Positions 1 through 9,375 are shown, numbered from the stretch's first letter. The stretch is 64,000 nt of DNA from Mesorhizobium sp. YIM 152430 (GCF_029210365.1 NZ_JARGES010000020.1:186001-250000), one strand, 5' to 3'. Program-made: numbers and translations. The notes: generated from the sequence alone by a model not told the origin.

Positions 1-1341
1 CTCGCCGCCCGAAAGCACGCGGCATTTCTTCTCGATCTCGTCGCCGGAAAAGCCGAAGCAGCCGGCAAGCGCGCGCAGCGGCGCCTGTCCCGCCTGCGGG
101 AAGGCATCCTCCAGTGATTGCAACACCGTGCGCTCGCCTTCGAGCAGTTCCATCGCGTGTTGGGCGAAATAGCCCATCTTGACGCTTGGCCCGCGCGCGA
201 CCGAGCCATTGTCCGGATCGGCCGTGCCGGTGACGAGCTTCAGGAGCGTCGACTTGCCGGCCCCGTTGATGCCCATCACGCACCAGCGCTCGCGCCGGCG
301 CACCTGGAAGTCGAGCCCGTCATAGATGGTCCGGCTGCCATAGCTCTTGGAGACGTTCTTCAAGGTCGCCACGTCCTCGCCCGAGCGCGGCGCCGGCTGG
401 AACTCGAAACGCACCGTCTGGCGGCGTTTCGGCGGCTCGACCTTGTCGATCTTGTCGAGCTTCTTCACCCGGCTCTGCACCTGCGCGGCGTGGGAAGCGC
501 GCGCCTTGAAGCGCTCGATGAAGGCGATCTCCTTGGCCAGCATCGCCTGCTGGCGCTCGAACTGCGCCTGCTGCTGCGCATCGGTCAGCGCGCGCTGCTC
601 CTGATAGAAGGCGTAGTCGCCCGAATAGGAGGTCAGCGAACCGGCGTCGATCTCGACGATCTTGGTGACGATCCGGTTCATGAATTCGCGGTCGTGCGAT
701 GTCATCAACAGCGCGCCGTCGAAGCCCTGCAAAAAGGCTTCCAGCCAGATCAGGCTTTCGAGGTCGAGATGGTTGCTCGGCTCGTCGAGCAGCATCACGT
801 CGGGCCGCATCAATAGAATCTTGGCGAGTGCGACGCGCATCTTCCAGCCGCCCGAAAGCTTGCCGACGTCGCCGTCCATCATCTCCTGGCTGAAGCCCAG
901 CCCGGCAAGAACCTCGCGCGCCCGCCCGTCGAGCGCGTAGCCGTCGAGTTCGTCGAACCTTCCCTGCACCTCGCCATAGCGCGTGATGATCTCATCCATC
1001 TCGTCGGCCCGGTCGGGGTCGCCCATGGCGGCCTCGAGTTGCGCCATCTCGGCGGCGAGCGCGCTCACCGGCCCGACGCCGTCGATCACTTCGGCCACCG
1101 CGCTCTTGCCGGCCATGTCGCCGACATCCTGGCTGAAATAGCCGATGGTCACGCCGCGATCGAACGCAACCTGTCCCTCGTCGGGCTGTTCCTCACCGGT
1201 GATCATGCGAAAGAGCGTCGTCTTGCCGGCGCCGTTCGGTCCGACGAGACCGATCTTCTCGCCCTTCTGGAGCGCGGCCGACGCCTCGATGAAGACGATC
1301 TGCTTGCCGTTCTGCTTGCTGATATTCTCGAGACGTATCAT
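1..1341 (-). CDS. ABC-F family ATPase, 3' end outside window
   Basis: Soluble ABC-F protein with two ATP-binding domains and no membrane segment. Family members act on the ribosome (EttA/YheS/Uup type) in translation control or stalling relief. The 447 visible residues show Walker A GPNGAGKTT (34-42), signature LSGGW (162-166) and Walker B/D-loop LLDEPSNHLD (184-193). A charged Gln/Lys/Arg-rich linker (about 240-310) follows, then a second Walker A GINGAGKST (357-365). The sequence stops exactly at the second signature LSGGE (443-447), so the last Walker B and C-terminal tail are missing only because the window ends. The ATG at 1341 begins a typical ABC-F N-terminus (MIRLENIS). Which subfamily it belongs to, and so its exact role, cannot be settled from this part. 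Confidence 0.9.
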   Translation of the reverse strand, partial: MIRLENISKQNGKQIVFIEASAALQKGEKIGLVGPNGAGKTTLFRMITGEEQPDEGQVAFDRGVTIGYFSQDVGDMAGKSAVAEVIDGVGPVSALAAEMAQLEAAMGDPDRADEMDEIITRYGEVQGRFDELDGYALDGRAREVLAGLGFSQEMMDGDVGKLSGGWKMRVALAKILLMRPDVMLLDEPSNHLDLESLIWLEAFLQGFDGALLMTSHDREFMNRIVTKIVEIDAGSLTSYSGDYAFYQEQRALTDAQQQAQFERQQAMLAKEIAFIERFKARASHAAQVQSRVKKLDKIDKVEPPKRRQTVRFEFQPAPRSGEDVATLKNVSKSYGSRTIYDGLDFQVRRRERWCVMGINGAGKSTLLKLVTGTADPDNGSVARGPSVKMGYFAQHAMELLEGERTVLQSLEDAFPQAGQAPLRALAGCFGFSGDEIEKKCRVLSGGE

Positions 1342-1414
1342 TCCGGGGAAACCTTGCGCACGCTGGAGCGCGGCAGATACGCGATTGGGATCGCGCGCGA
1401 AAGGGCGGGCGGCA

Positions 1415-2371
1415 CTATGGCGCAGCGACGAACGCCTGGAGTTGCCGTCGCACCACATCGATGAAGGCAAGCGGCTGGTCGACCATGACATGGTGCGCGG
1501 CGTTCACGATCACGGTCTTCGGCGCCGATGCCGCCGCGCACAACCCATCCAGATGCTCCAGATCGTCCGAATTGTAGAGCACCGAACTGGCTCCGAGCAC
1601 CAATGCCACCGGCACTTTCGAATGGGCGAACATCGCATCGAAATCATGCTTGCGGTTTCCGCGTCGCCAATGGCGTGGGTCGAACCGCCACGTCCACCCG
1701 CCCTCGACCTGTTTGAGTCCATGCCGGGCGATGTGGTCGGCGATGAAGAGATTTTCGCAGGGCTGCTCGGGCGCGAAGCGAAAGCGCGCGAGCGCTTCGG
1801 CAAGGCTCGGATAGACCCGGTGGATGCGATAGGCTTCGGGATCGGTCGACTTGCGCGCCGCCCGCGTCGCCTCGGAAAAGAGCGGCGGGTCGACGATCAC
1901 CATCCCGGCAAGCCTGTCGGCCATCCGGTCGACCAGGCGAAGCGCCGGCAGCGAGCCGAAGGAATGCGCGACGATGACGGGCTTTTGCGCAGCGTCGAAC
2001 ACGCCCGCAGCCTCGCCCGCCGCGACCGCCTCGTCGACATGCTGGTCGATCGAATAGTCCTCGCGCCAGTCCGAACGTCCCATGCCGGACCATGACATCG
2101 CCGCGACGCGGAAGCGGTCGGCAAAGAATGGCGCGATGAAATCCCACCAGTCGGCATGGGCCCCGTTGCCATGCAGGAAGAGCAATCCGCGCTCGCCCCG
2201 CGCACCCCAAGCCAGCGTCTCGATCGCCGCTCCGTCCACCGTCACGGCGCTGCGTTCCGGCATGGCGGCAAGCGCATTGGCGAACCAGACCGGCGCGGAC
2301 GGTTCCTCGCCTGAAAAGGGTGCAAGCAGCGTCGCGCGGGCGCGGCGGGTGGAGGGGGCGGCATCTGTCAT
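1415..2371 (-). CDS. alpha/beta hydrolase
   Basis: Predicted serine hydrolase of 318 residues with the alpha/beta-hydrolase fold; the substrate is unknown. Visible motifs are an oxyanion-type HGNG loop (67-70), the nucleophile elbow AHSFGS with Ser137, and a C-terminal NAAHHVMVDQP segment whose His (293 or 294) would complete the triad. I see no signal peptide, so it is probably cytoplasmic. The frame stays open 16 codons upstream. I chose the ATG at 2371 because GGAAGGAAGG sits just before it and the extra residues look unlike a protein start. The gene follows the ABC-F gene on the same strand and is divergent from the TRAP operon. Confidence 0.85.
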   Translation of the reverse strand: MTDAAPSTRRARATLLAPFSGEEPSAPVWFANALAAMPERSAVTVDGAAIETLAWGARGERGLLFLHGNGAHADWWDFIAPFFADRFRVAAMSWSGMGRSDWREDYSIDQHVDEAVAAGEAAGVFDAAQKPVIVAHSFGSLPALRLVDRMADRLAGMVIVDPPLFSEATRAARKSTDPEAYRIHRVYPSLAEALARFRFAPEQPCENLFIADHIARHGLKQVEGGWTWRFDPRHWRRGNRKHDFDAMFAHSKVPVALVLGASSVLYNSDDLEHLDGLCAAASAPKTVIVNAAHHVMVDQPLAFIDVVRRQLQAFVAAP

Positions 2372-2483
2372 CTGCTTCCTTCCTTCCAGCCGGCGCAGGT
2401 TTTGGCAAGGGAGCGACATGCCCCTTCAGGTTGCAAAATGTCCGATCGCGGCAGCCGAAGGGCGAGAAGGGCCGCCTTCCGGC

Positions 2484-2511
2484 TTGACTTGTCGCACCGG
2501 GGGGTTATCGA
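2484..2511 (+). promoter_or_regulatory. candidate sigma70-type promoter of the TRAP-TAXI operon
   Basis: TTGACT (2484-2489) and TATCGA (2506-2511) are separated by 16 bases, about 60 bases before the binding-protein gene. This resembles the rhizobial CTTGAC-type promoter, but it is found by eye only and the -10 box is weak. Confidence 0.4.
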
Positions 2512-2573
2512 ACAGGTCTCGTCACTTGAGATAACATCTCGGCAAGAACAGAACATTTCAGGGAGGAATGCCC

Positions 2574-3536
2574 ATGCTCAATCGTCCGTCCAAGACCCTC
2601 GCGCGCCTCGTCGGTGCTTCGCTCGTCATCGGCGTTGCCGTGACCGGCGCCAAGGCGCAGGAATTCATCAACGTTCTCACCGGCGGCACCTCGGGCGTCT
2701 ATTATCCGCTCGGCGTCGCGCTGTCGGAAATCTACGGCGACGGCATCGAAGGCTCGCGCACGCAGGTCCAGGCCACCAAGGCGTCGGTCGAAAATCTCAA
2801 CCTGTTGCAGCAGGGCCGTGGCGAGATCGGCTTTTCGCTGGGCGATTCGCTCGTCATGGGCTGGGAAGGCGACGAGGAAGCCGGCTTCCGCGAGCCGCTG
2901 ACCAAGCTGCGCCGCATCGCCGCCATCTATCCGAACTACATCCAGCTCGTCGCGACCGCCGACAGCGGCATCACGACGCTCGAGGATCTGCGCGGCAAGA
3001 CGCTGTCGGTCGGCGCGCCGGCCTCGGGCACCGAGCTCAACACCCGCGCCATTCTCGCAGCCGCCGACATGACCTATCAGGATCTCGGCCAGGTGCAGTA
3101 CCTGCCCTTCGCCGAATCGGTCGAGCTGATGAAGAACCGCCAGTTAAACGCCACGCTGCAATCCGCCGGCCTCGGCGTTGCCTCGATCCAGGATCTGGCG
3201 ACCACCAATCCGACGACCATCGTCGAAATCCCGGCCGATCTGGTCGAGTCGATCGGCGCGCCCTATGCGCCCGGCGTCATCCCGGCCGGCACCTATAACG
3301 GCCAGGACGAGGACGTGCAGACCGCGACCGTCATCAACTACCTCGTCACCCACGAGGACGTCTCCGAAGAGACCGCCTACCAGATGACGAAGCTTCTCTA
3401 CGAGAACCTCGACCGAATGGTCTCCTCGCACTCGGCCGCCTCGGCCATCGCGCTGGAAAATGCGGTCGACGAGAACCCGGTGCCGCTGCACCCCGGCGCC
3501 GAGCGTTATTACCGCGAGCAGGGCCTGATCCAGTAA
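2574..3536 (+). CDS. TAXI-family TRAP transporter solute-binding protein
   Basis: Periplasmic binding protein that captures a ligand for the fused TRAP permease encoded next. TAXI proteins are usually linked to dicarboxylates or glutamate-like acids, but the ligand cannot be read here. An N-terminal hydrophobic stretch ends in AKA|QE, a likely signal peptidase I site. The mature protein opens with the family hallmark FINVLTGGTSGVYYPLG, and a typical LSVGAPASGTELN segment lies further in. About 320 residues is the normal TAXI length. Two ATGs are possible, at 2568 and 2574. GGGAGG ends at 2566, almost touching the first ATG but correctly spaced for the second, so I chose 2574. First gene of a three-gene operon. 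Confidence 0.93.
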   Translation: MLNRPSKTLARLVGASLVIGVAVTGAKAQEFINVLTGGTSGVYYPLGVALSEIYGDGIEGSRTQVQATKASVENLNLLQQGRGEIGFSLGDSLVMGWEGDEEAGFREPLTKLRRIAAIYPNYIQLVATADSGITTLEDLRGKTLSVGAPASGTELNTRAILAAADMTYQDLGQVQYLPFAESVELMKNRQLNATLQSAGLGVASIQDLATTNPTTIVEIPADLVESIGAPYAPGVIPAGTYNGQDEDVQTATVINYLVTHEDVSEETAYQMTKLLYENLDRMVSSHSAASAIALENAVDENPVPLHPGAERYYREQGLIQ

Positions 3537-3576
3537 GGATCGCGCGCTCGCGCTAGGAACCGGACTTGATGCATCC

Positions 3577-3608
3577 GTTGGCGGGCACCGGCCCGCCGGC
3601 GGATTTTT
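3577..3608 (+). promoter_or_regulatory. stem-loop with T-run between binding protein and permease
   Basis: GGCGGGC (3580-3586) and GCCCGCC (3591-3597) form a 7-bp stem with a 4-base loop. Five T residues follow at 3604-3608, separated from the stem by six bases. In the 115-base gap inside the operon it could attenuate or stabilise transcripts so that the binding protein is made in excess of the permease. Confidence 0.45.
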
Positions 3609-3651
3609 CGATGGAGCAGGCGCACCGCCTGCATGGGGAGAGGTCGCCCAA

Positions 3652-5814
3652 ATGACGAAGAACACCGAACTGGCCGGCGGCGAAGCCGAAAAAAGGCTCG
3701 GCGATGCACCGATGACAGCGGCCGCCGAGACCACGCCCGCCGCTCCCGCCGATCCCGAGCACGGTCTTCCGTCGGGCTTCGGCATCGGGCTTGCCGGCAC
3801 GGTCGTCTTCGGCATCGCCATCGCCTTTTCCGTGTTCCAGCTCTGGGTTGCCGCGTTCCATGCCATTCCAAGCCAGGTCGTACGCTCGATGCATGTCGGC
3901 TTCGTCCTGCTTCTCGGCTTCACGCTGATCGCCAATCTCACCGGCGGCAGCATCGTCAAGAAGACGATCCTGTGGGCCATGGGCATCGTCGGCTTCTGCA
4001 TCGGTGGCTACTACTGGGTTTTCTACAATGACTTGATCCTGCGCGAGGGCGGCTTCCTCCTGACGCAGGATTTGATCGTCGGCGGCTTGCTGATCGTCCT
4101 CGTCTTCGAGGCCACCCGGCGCCTCATGGGCGCGGCGCTGCCGATCATCGCCGGCATCTTCTTGCTCTACGGTCTCTTCGGCGAATATGCGCCGGGCGTC
4201 CTTGCGCATCGCGGCTATGACTGGGATCAGGTGATCGGCCAGCTCAGCTTCGGCACCGAGGGCATCTACGGCACGCCCGTCTATGTATCGTCGAGCTACA
4301 TCTTCCTGTTCATCCTGTTCGGATCGTTCCTCGAACGCGCCGGCATGATCAAGCTCTTCACCGACGTTTCGCTCGGCATGGTCGGCCACACCAAGGGCGG
4401 TCCGGCCAAGGTCGCCGTCGTCTCTTCGGCCTTCATGGGCACGATCTCGGGTTCGGGCGTGGCGAATGTCGTAACCACCGGCCAGTTCACCATCCCGCTG
4501 ATGAAGCGCTTCGGCTACAAGCCCGCCTTTGCCGGCGGCGTCGAGGCGGTTTCGTCCATGGGTGGGCAGATCATGCCGCCGGTCATGGGCGCGGTCGCCT
4601 TCATCATGGCCGAGACGCTGAACATCCCCTATGCGCAGGTTGTCATCGCGGCGATCATTCCCGCCGCCCTCTACTTCTTTTCCGCTTTCTGGATGGTGCA
4701 TCTGGAAGCCGGCAAACGCGGTCTAGTGGGAATGCGCAAGGACCAGACACCGAGCGCGCTCGGCGCGCTCAAGGCCGGCTGGTATCTGCTCATTCCGCTC
4801 GGCGTCCTCGTCTATCTGCTGTTCACCGGCTTCACGCCGCTCTTCGCCGGCACGATGGGCCTTGCGCTCACCGCGGTCCTGATCCTCGGCGGCGCCATCG
4901 CCCGCGGCCTTCCGAACCAGGCGATCCGCTATCTCTACTGGGTGCTGCTCGGCCTCGTCTGCGCCTCCTTCTTCCGTTACGGCGTCAACGTCATCATCTG
5001 GACGATCGCGGCGCTCGTCCTGGTCAACTTCTTCGTCAAGGGCGGCCGCGAAACGCTCATCGTCTCGCGCAACGCGCTTGCCGACGGCGCCAAGAACGCG
5101 CTCCCCGTGGCGATTGCCTGCGCCATGGTCGGCGTCATCATCGGCGTTCTCAGCCTCACCGGCTCGGCGTCCACCTTCGCTTCCTTCATCGTGCGCATCG
5201 GCGAGCAGAGCCTCTTCGCCTCGCTGGTGCTGACCATGCTGACCTGCCTCGTTCTCGGCATGGGCATCCCCACGATCCCCAACTACATCATCACCTCCTC
5301 GATCGCCGGCCCGGCCCTCCTCGAACTCGGCGTGCCGCTGCTGGTCAGCCATATGTTCGTGTTCTATTTCGGCATTCTCGCCGACCTGACGCCGCCGGTG
5401 GCGCTCGCCGCCTTCGCGGCTGCGCCGATCGCCAAGGAATCGGGCATGAGGATCGGTATGCAGGCGGTCAAAATCGCGCTGGCCGGCTTCGTCATTCCGT
5501 TCATGGCGGTTTATACGCCCGCATTGATGATGCAGTCCGGCGGGCCGCTTGACGCCGCCATCGGCTTCTGGCCCGCGGTCGTCTACATCCTCTTCAAGGC
5601 CCTCTTCTCGATCACGCTATGGGGCGCGGCCGCGATCGGCTTCCTGCTTGTTCCGCTGAACTGGTTCGAACGGATCTGGGCGATGGTCGCTGCCTTCACC
5701 ATGGTCCTCGCCCTGCCCCTCACCGACGAGATCGGCTTTGCGCTGGGCTTCGCCCTTGTCGGCTTCCACTGGTGGCGCGCGCGCGCCGCACGCAACGCTG
5801 CGTCGGCGGCATGA
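3652..5814 (+). CDS. TRAP transporter fused permease (4TM/12TM, TAXI type)
   Basis: Inner-membrane secondary transporter of 720 residues in which the small (DctQ-like, 4 TM) and large (DctM-like, 12+ TM) TRAP subunits are fused, the usual form for TAXI systems. Substrate entry is driven by an ion gradient with the periplasmic binding protein. After about 40 hydrophilic residues the chain is almost continuously hydrophobic. DctM-type signatures are visible, such as STFMGTISGSGVANVVTTG-like residues (here SAFMGTISGSGVANVV), GGQIMPPVMG, and GMGIPTIPNYI near residue 540. The ATG at 3652 has GGGGAGAGG upstream. Its stop overlaps the start of the DUF1850 gene (ATGA), so the two are translationally coupled. 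Confidence 0.95.
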   Translation: MTKNTELAGGEAEKRLGDAPMTAAAETTPAAPADPEHGLPSGFGIGLAGTVVFGIAIAFSVFQLWVAAFHAIPSQVVRSMHVGFVLLLGFTLIANLTGGSIVKKTILWAMGIVGFCIGGYYWVFYNDLILREGGFLLTQDLIVGGLLIVLVFEATRRLMGAALPIIAGIFLLYGLFGEYAPGVLAHRGYDWDQVIGQLSFGTEGIYGTPVYVSSSYIFLFILFGSFLERAGMIKLFTDVSLGMVGHTKGGPAKVAVVSSAFMGTISGSGVANVVTTGQFTIPLMKRFGYKPAFAGGVEAVSSMGGQIMPPVMGAVAFIMAETLNIPYAQVVIAAIIPAALYFFSAFWMVHLEAGKRGLVGMRKDQTPSALGALKAGWYLLIPLGVLVYLLFTGFTPLFAGTMGLALTAVLILGGAIARGLPNQAIRYLYWVLLGLVCASFFRYGVNVIIWTIAALVLVNFFVKGGRETLIVSRNALADGAKNALPVAIACAMVGVIIGVLSLTGSASTFASFIVRIGEQSLFASLVLTMLTCLVLGMGIPTIPNYIITSSIAGPALLELGVPLLVSHMFVFYFGILADLTPPVALAAFAAAPIAKESGMRIGMQAVKIALAGFVIPFMAVYTPALMMQSGGPLDAAIGFWPAVVYILFKALFSITLWGAAAIGFLLVPLNWFERIWAMVAAFTMVLALPLTDEIGFALGFALVGFHWWRARAARNAASAA

Positions 5815-6197
5815 ATCTGTGCGTCGAGGCTGCGGGAACGATCGTCGCTCTGGCGCTGCAAAGCTTCACGCTGTCCTGGGATCACTCGGTCGAAAGGATC
5901 GAATGGTCCGAGCGCTGGACAATCCGTCCGCAGGGTCTTGTTCTGGAAGAGGCCATTGTCCGGGGAACGGGCGCCGGGATGGAGATTCCCGAGGGAGCGG
6001 TTCTGAAGGACGGCGCCTGGCGCTACCGGCCGAGCCTGCCCGCCCTGCCCGAACTTCTCCTGTCAGACGCCGGACGAGGAACCGACTGGACGCTTTGCGA
6101 CGGAGAGGGGCGCTGCCGTCGGCTTTCCGATCTGGTGCCTGCCGCGGGAGAGGTCGTCCGCCTGTCGCCATGCGACCGCGCCGAAAGCCAGCCTTGA
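5811..6197 (+). CDS. DUF1850 protein of the TRAP-TAXI operon
   Basis: Small protein of 128 residues matching the DUF1850 pattern: a short hydrophobic N-terminus, the core SVERIEWSERW, a GAGMEIPEGAVL segment, and Cys residues around LCDGEGRCRRLSDL plus a late SPC. DUF1850 genes are found repeatedly next to TAXI-type TRAP transporters, where they are thought to be accessory envelope proteins; no biochemical role is established. The start overlaps the permease stop as ATGA. The end is clear, followed by a 79-base gap before the next gene. It is easily missed because a longer frame runs through it from upstream. Confidence 0.8.
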   Translation: MNLCVEAAGTIVALALQSFTLSWDHSVERIEWSERWTIRPQGLVLEEAIVRGTGAGMEIPEGAVLKDGAWRYRPSLPALPELLLSDAGRGTDWTLCDGEGRCRRLSDLVPAAGEVVRLSPCDRAESQP

Positions 6198-6276
6198 CCG
6201 CCTCGCCAAAACAATGCCTTGCTGACGGCAGCAATATCAGCGACTGCGCGATTGCAGGCAGGTCGACGGAATTCCA

Positions 6277-7464
6277 GTGAACGAGCATCCCCCGCAACGC
6301 CCATCGAACGAACCACGCTGGCTCGGGCCGACGAGTTCGGGTCGGGTCGCGCTCGTGCCGCCCTTGTCGGCGGCGCGCTGGCTGCTGGTGCTCGTCGTTG
6401 CGGCCGGCATCTATTTCTTCCATGGATTTCTCGTCCCGGTCCTTGCGGCGCTCGTCATCGGATTTGCGAGTTGGCCGCTCTACAGCCGCCTGCGACACCG
6501 CCTCGGCAATTCCAACATTCTGGCGGCAACGCTCGCCATCATCCTGATTGTCGCCTTTCTCGTCGTGCCCATCATCATGGCCATCAGCTATGCGGCCAAC
6601 GAGATGCGGGAATGGTTCTTCTGGGCGGTCGAGGCGAACCGAACCGGCAGTCCGACACCGGACTGGATGGCCGCCTTGCCGGCGGTCGGCTCCTGGATCG
6701 ACGAGCAATGGGTGCGTTATATCGGCCATCCCGGCGCGATCGGCGAACTGGTTCAGCTCGTTTCGGGCGCCAATATCGGCAATATCTATCGCGCCGCCCT
6801 GGCTGCCGGGGGCGGGCTGTTCGAGCTGTTCCTCAATCTTCTTTTCATGCTGATCGCGCTGTTCTTCATCTACAAGGACGGCGAGCGCTTCGTCGGGCAG
6901 GTCGACCGGATCGGCGAACGCATCCTGCCGACTCGCTGGAGCCGCATCTCCCGCGTCGTTCCGGCCACCATCTCCTCGACGGTCACCGGCATGACGCTGA
7001 TCGCCATCGGCGAAGGCATCGTGCTCGGCATCGCCTACTGGATCGCCGGAGCGCCCTCGCCCGTCACGCTCGGCGTGATCACCGGCGTCATGGCCCTCAT
7101 TCCCGGCGGCGCGCCGCTTTCGTTCAGTCTGGTCTCGATCTATCTGATCGCCAGCGGCTCGCCATTTGCCGGCGTCGCACTGTGGATCTGGGGCTCGGTG
7201 GAACTGTTCATCGTCGACAAGACGTTGCGCCCCAAGCTCGTCGGCGGCCCGATCAAGCTGCCCTTCCTGCCGACCTTTTTCGGTCTTGTCGGCGGCGTCA
7301 AGACGATGGGTTTCGTCGGGCTTTTCATCGGCCCCGTGCTGATGGCGCTGCTTGTCGCGATCTGGCGCGAATGGGTCCGCGAACTGGAATTCACCGAACC
7401 TGTCGCCACAAACGTTCCGCCGGATTCGCCCCATACGACGCCGCCGGCCTCAAGTCTGGGCTGA
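6277..7464 (+). CDS. AI-2E family transporter (PerM-like)
   Basis: Membrane protein of 395 residues in the AI-2E exporter/PerM superfamily. A short basic N-terminus is followed by two closely spaced hydrophobic segments (about 35-75), another at about 87-107, a long soluble stretch containing amphipathic residues (about 110-175), and four or five C-terminal membrane segments. Conserved features include IYKDGERFVGQ and the PGGAPLSF region. Family members include autoinducer-2 exporters and Na+/H+ antiporters, so the substrate is open. The start is GTG at 6277 with weak upstream pairing. The gene converges on an MFS gene only six bases away, so the two may share a termination region. Confidence 0.85.
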   Translation: MNEHPPQRPSNEPRWLGPTSSGRVALVPPLSAARWLLVLVVAAGIYFFHGFLVPVLAALVIGFASWPLYSRLRHRLGNSNILAATLAIILIVAFLVVPIIMAISYAANEMREWFFWAVEANRTGSPTPDWMAALPAVGSWIDEQWVRYIGHPGAIGELVQLVSGANIGNIYRAALAAGGGLFELFLNLLFMLIALFFIYKDGERFVGQVDRIGERILPTRWSRISRVVPATISSTVTGMTLIAIGEGIVLGIAYWIAGAPSPVTLGVITGVMALIPGGAPLSFSLVSIYLIASGSPFAGVALWIWGSVELFIVDKTLRPKLVGGPIKLPFLPTFFGLVGGVKTMGFVGLFIGPVLMALLVAIWREWVRELEFTEPVATNVPPDSPHTTPPASSLG

Positions 7465-7470
7465 GACGTT

Positions 7471-8772
7471 TCAGTCGACGGCGTCAGCCGCCACGCTCGA
7501 CGCGGCACGGTGGAAGAAAAACGCGCCGACAAGCGGAAAAACCAGCGCCGTCATCAGCGCATAGCGCAGCGATTGGCCATTGGCCTCGTCGAGTCCTTGT
7601 GCGATGAACGCATCGCTGACGATCCCGACCAGCGCCGGCGCAACGCCATAGGCGACGAGGGAGGACGCCAGCACCGCGAGCGCCACCATCGTGCCGCGGA
7701 GGGAAGCGTCCGCAACCGCCATGATGCAGGCGAGCGACGGTCCGAAGCTGGTGCCGGCGATGAGGAAGGCGAAGAACAGGATCGTATAGGCCGCGGATGC
7801 GCTTCCGGCGAGGTAGAAGGCAGCCAGCAGGGGGACCGACAGCACTGTGGCGAGCGCGGGCCACCAGAACTCCCAAAGCCTGTTGCGCTTACGCAGCGTG
7901 TTGACGATCACGCCTCCGGCCAGCGTCCCGATCACCAGGCCGACGCCAAGGCTCGCACCGCCATAGGTTCCCACTTCGGCCGCGCTGGCACCGTGCGCGC
8001 GCTGGAGAAATGCCGGTATCCAGTTGGCGACACCGACCGTCACCAGAACGAGGGGTGTTCCGGCCAGGAGGTTGCGCGCCGTGCGTATTTCGAGGAGATG
8101 CCGGATCGCCTGCGACCAGGGAAGCTGCGCCGAAACCAGCTTGTCGAACGCACCGCGCTTCGGCTCGCGGCCGAGGAAAAAGACCAGCGGCGCAACGATC
8201 AGGCCGGGTATCGCGAAAATAACGAACGTCGTCCGCCAGCCATAGGCTTCGGCGAGATGTCCGCCGACGACAAGGCCGATGAACGTTCCAAGCGTGCCGA
8301 CGCCGGCGAAGATCGACAGTGCCAATGCCCGGCGTTCCGGCGGGAAGTAATCGGCGATGATGGACTGGCCGCAGGGCGCGCAGCCCGAAACTCCGAGGCC
8401 CACCATCGCGCGCGCGGCAAACATGTGACCAAAGCTCGCCGCAGCGCCGCAAAGCGCCGACGCCATGCTCCAGAAGGCAAGTGCGCCCGAGATCAGCCGG
8501 ACGCGGTTGCGCGTGTCCGCCAGCCGTCCCATGACGAGACCGAAGCCGCCATAGAGCACGGCGAAGGCTATGCCGCTGACGATCCCCATCTGCGTGTCGG
8601 ACAATGCCAGATCGACCTTTATCGCCTCGAGCATGACCGAAAACAGGACGCGGTCCATGAAGTTCATGAGATTGATGACGGCAAGCACGGCGAGCATCGC
8701 GTAGGCGACGTTCAGCCGCTGCGGTCGAGCCGCACCGGACCCTTGGTCGAGGTCGGCGGTAACCAGTGTCAT
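7471..8772 (-). CDS. MFS transporter (spinster/anion-cation-type)
   Basis: Major facilitator superfamily carrier of 433 residues with about 12 membrane segments. The N-terminal NFMDRVLFSVMLEAIKVDL and the loop-2/3 motif GRLADTRNRVRLI are typical of the spinster-like and organic-anion branches. The central loop is short, and PCGQSIIADYFPPERRALALS is the familiar helix-4/5 signature. The substrate is not predictable. The ATG at 8772 has GGGAGAG upstream. The gene is transcribed alone, with the ATP synthase terminator between it and atpC, and its 3' end faces the AI-2E transporter. Confidence 0.88.
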   Translation of the reverse strand: MTLVTADLDQGSGAARPQRLNVAYAMLAVLAVINLMNFMDRVLFSVMLEAIKVDLALSDTQMGIVSGIAFAVLYGGFGLVMGRLADTRNRVRLISGALAFWSMASALCGAAASFGHMFAARAMVGLGVSGCAPCGQSIIADYFPPERRALALSIFAGVGTLGTFIGLVVGGHLAEAYGWRTTFVIFAIPGLIVAPLVFFLGREPKRGAFDKLVSAQLPWSQAIRHLLEIRTARNLLAGTPLVLVTVGVANWIPAFLQRAHGASAAEVGTYGGASLGVGLVIGTLAGGVIVNTLRKRNRLWEFWWPALATVLSVPLLAAFYLAGSASAAYTILFFAFLIAGTSFGPSLACIMAVADASLRGTMVALAVLASSLVAYGVAPALVGIVSDAFIAQGLDEANGQSLRYALMTALVFPLVGAFFFHRAASSVAADAVD

Positions 8773-8896
8773 GTCGTCTCTCCCGTCCGGCGCCCCAGCC
8801 GGAGTGAAGCTCTCATGCCGCTTCTTTGCGAGCAGGCATCGAACAGACCAAGCCAGCGATGTTTTAAGGAACGCTGAATTGCCGGCGACAGATACG

Positions 8897-8921
8897 AAAA
8901 CGGCGGGCTTTCGCCCGCCGT
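8897..8921 (-). terminator. intrinsic terminator of the atp operon
   Basis: Read on the minus strand, ACGGCGGGC and GCCCGCCGT pair over 9 bp around a GAAA tetraloop (stem 8900-8908 with 8913-8921). TTTTCG follows directly. It lies about 45 bases after the atpC stop. Confidence 0.85.
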
Positions 8922-8966
8922 GGTCAATGTCCGGTTAAGGAAAGCCGGATCGGGGTCATCAACACT

Positions 8967-9365
8967 CTAGACGGCGTCCTGAAGGGTCGCGAGCTGTGCG
9001 ATGAGCTGTTCGGCTTTCGAGCGCTGATCGTCGTCCTTGGCGTCGTCGAGGTCCTCGCGCGCGTCCTGGATACGCCGCGCGATGTCATCCTTGTCGACAT
9101 CGGCCACGGCGATCGCCGATTCCGCCAGCAGGGTGCAGCCTTCCGGCACCACGTCGGCGAAGCCGCCGAACACGACATAGCGGTCCTCGCGGCCGCCGCC
9201 GAACTGGACGCGCACGACGCCCGGCTTGATCGTCGTCATCAACGGCGCATGGTTGGCCATGACCGTCAGTTCCCCCTCGGTGCCGGGAATGACGACAGCC
9301 TCGACCTCTTCGGAGACGAGCAGCCGCTCCGGCGAGACGAGTTCGAACTTGAAAGTTTGTGCCAT
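8967..9365 (-). CDS. atpC: F0F1 ATP synthase subunit epsilon
   Basis: Epsilon subunit of the F1 central stalk, 132 residues. It couples gamma rotation and can inhibit ATP hydrolysis. The N-terminal beta-sandwich begins FELVSPERLL and contains the conserved VVIPGTEGELTVMANHAPL. An Asp-rich C-terminal helical part follows (DDIARRIQDAREDLDDAKDDDQ). It is the last gene of the minus-strand F1 operon and is followed by a strong terminator. No good Shine-Dalgarno sequence is visible before the ATG, and a large hairpin of repeated heptamers lies just upstream in the mRNA. This could tune epsilon synthesis relative to beta. Confidence 0.96.
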   Translation of the reverse strand: MAQTFKFELVSPERLLVSEEVEAVVIPGTEGELTVMANHAPLMTTIKPGVVRVQFGGGREDRYVVFGGFADVVPEGCTLLAESAIAVADVDKDDIARRIQDAREDLDDAKDDDQRSKAEQLIAQLATLQDAV

Positions 9366-9375
9366 GTCAGTCCGA

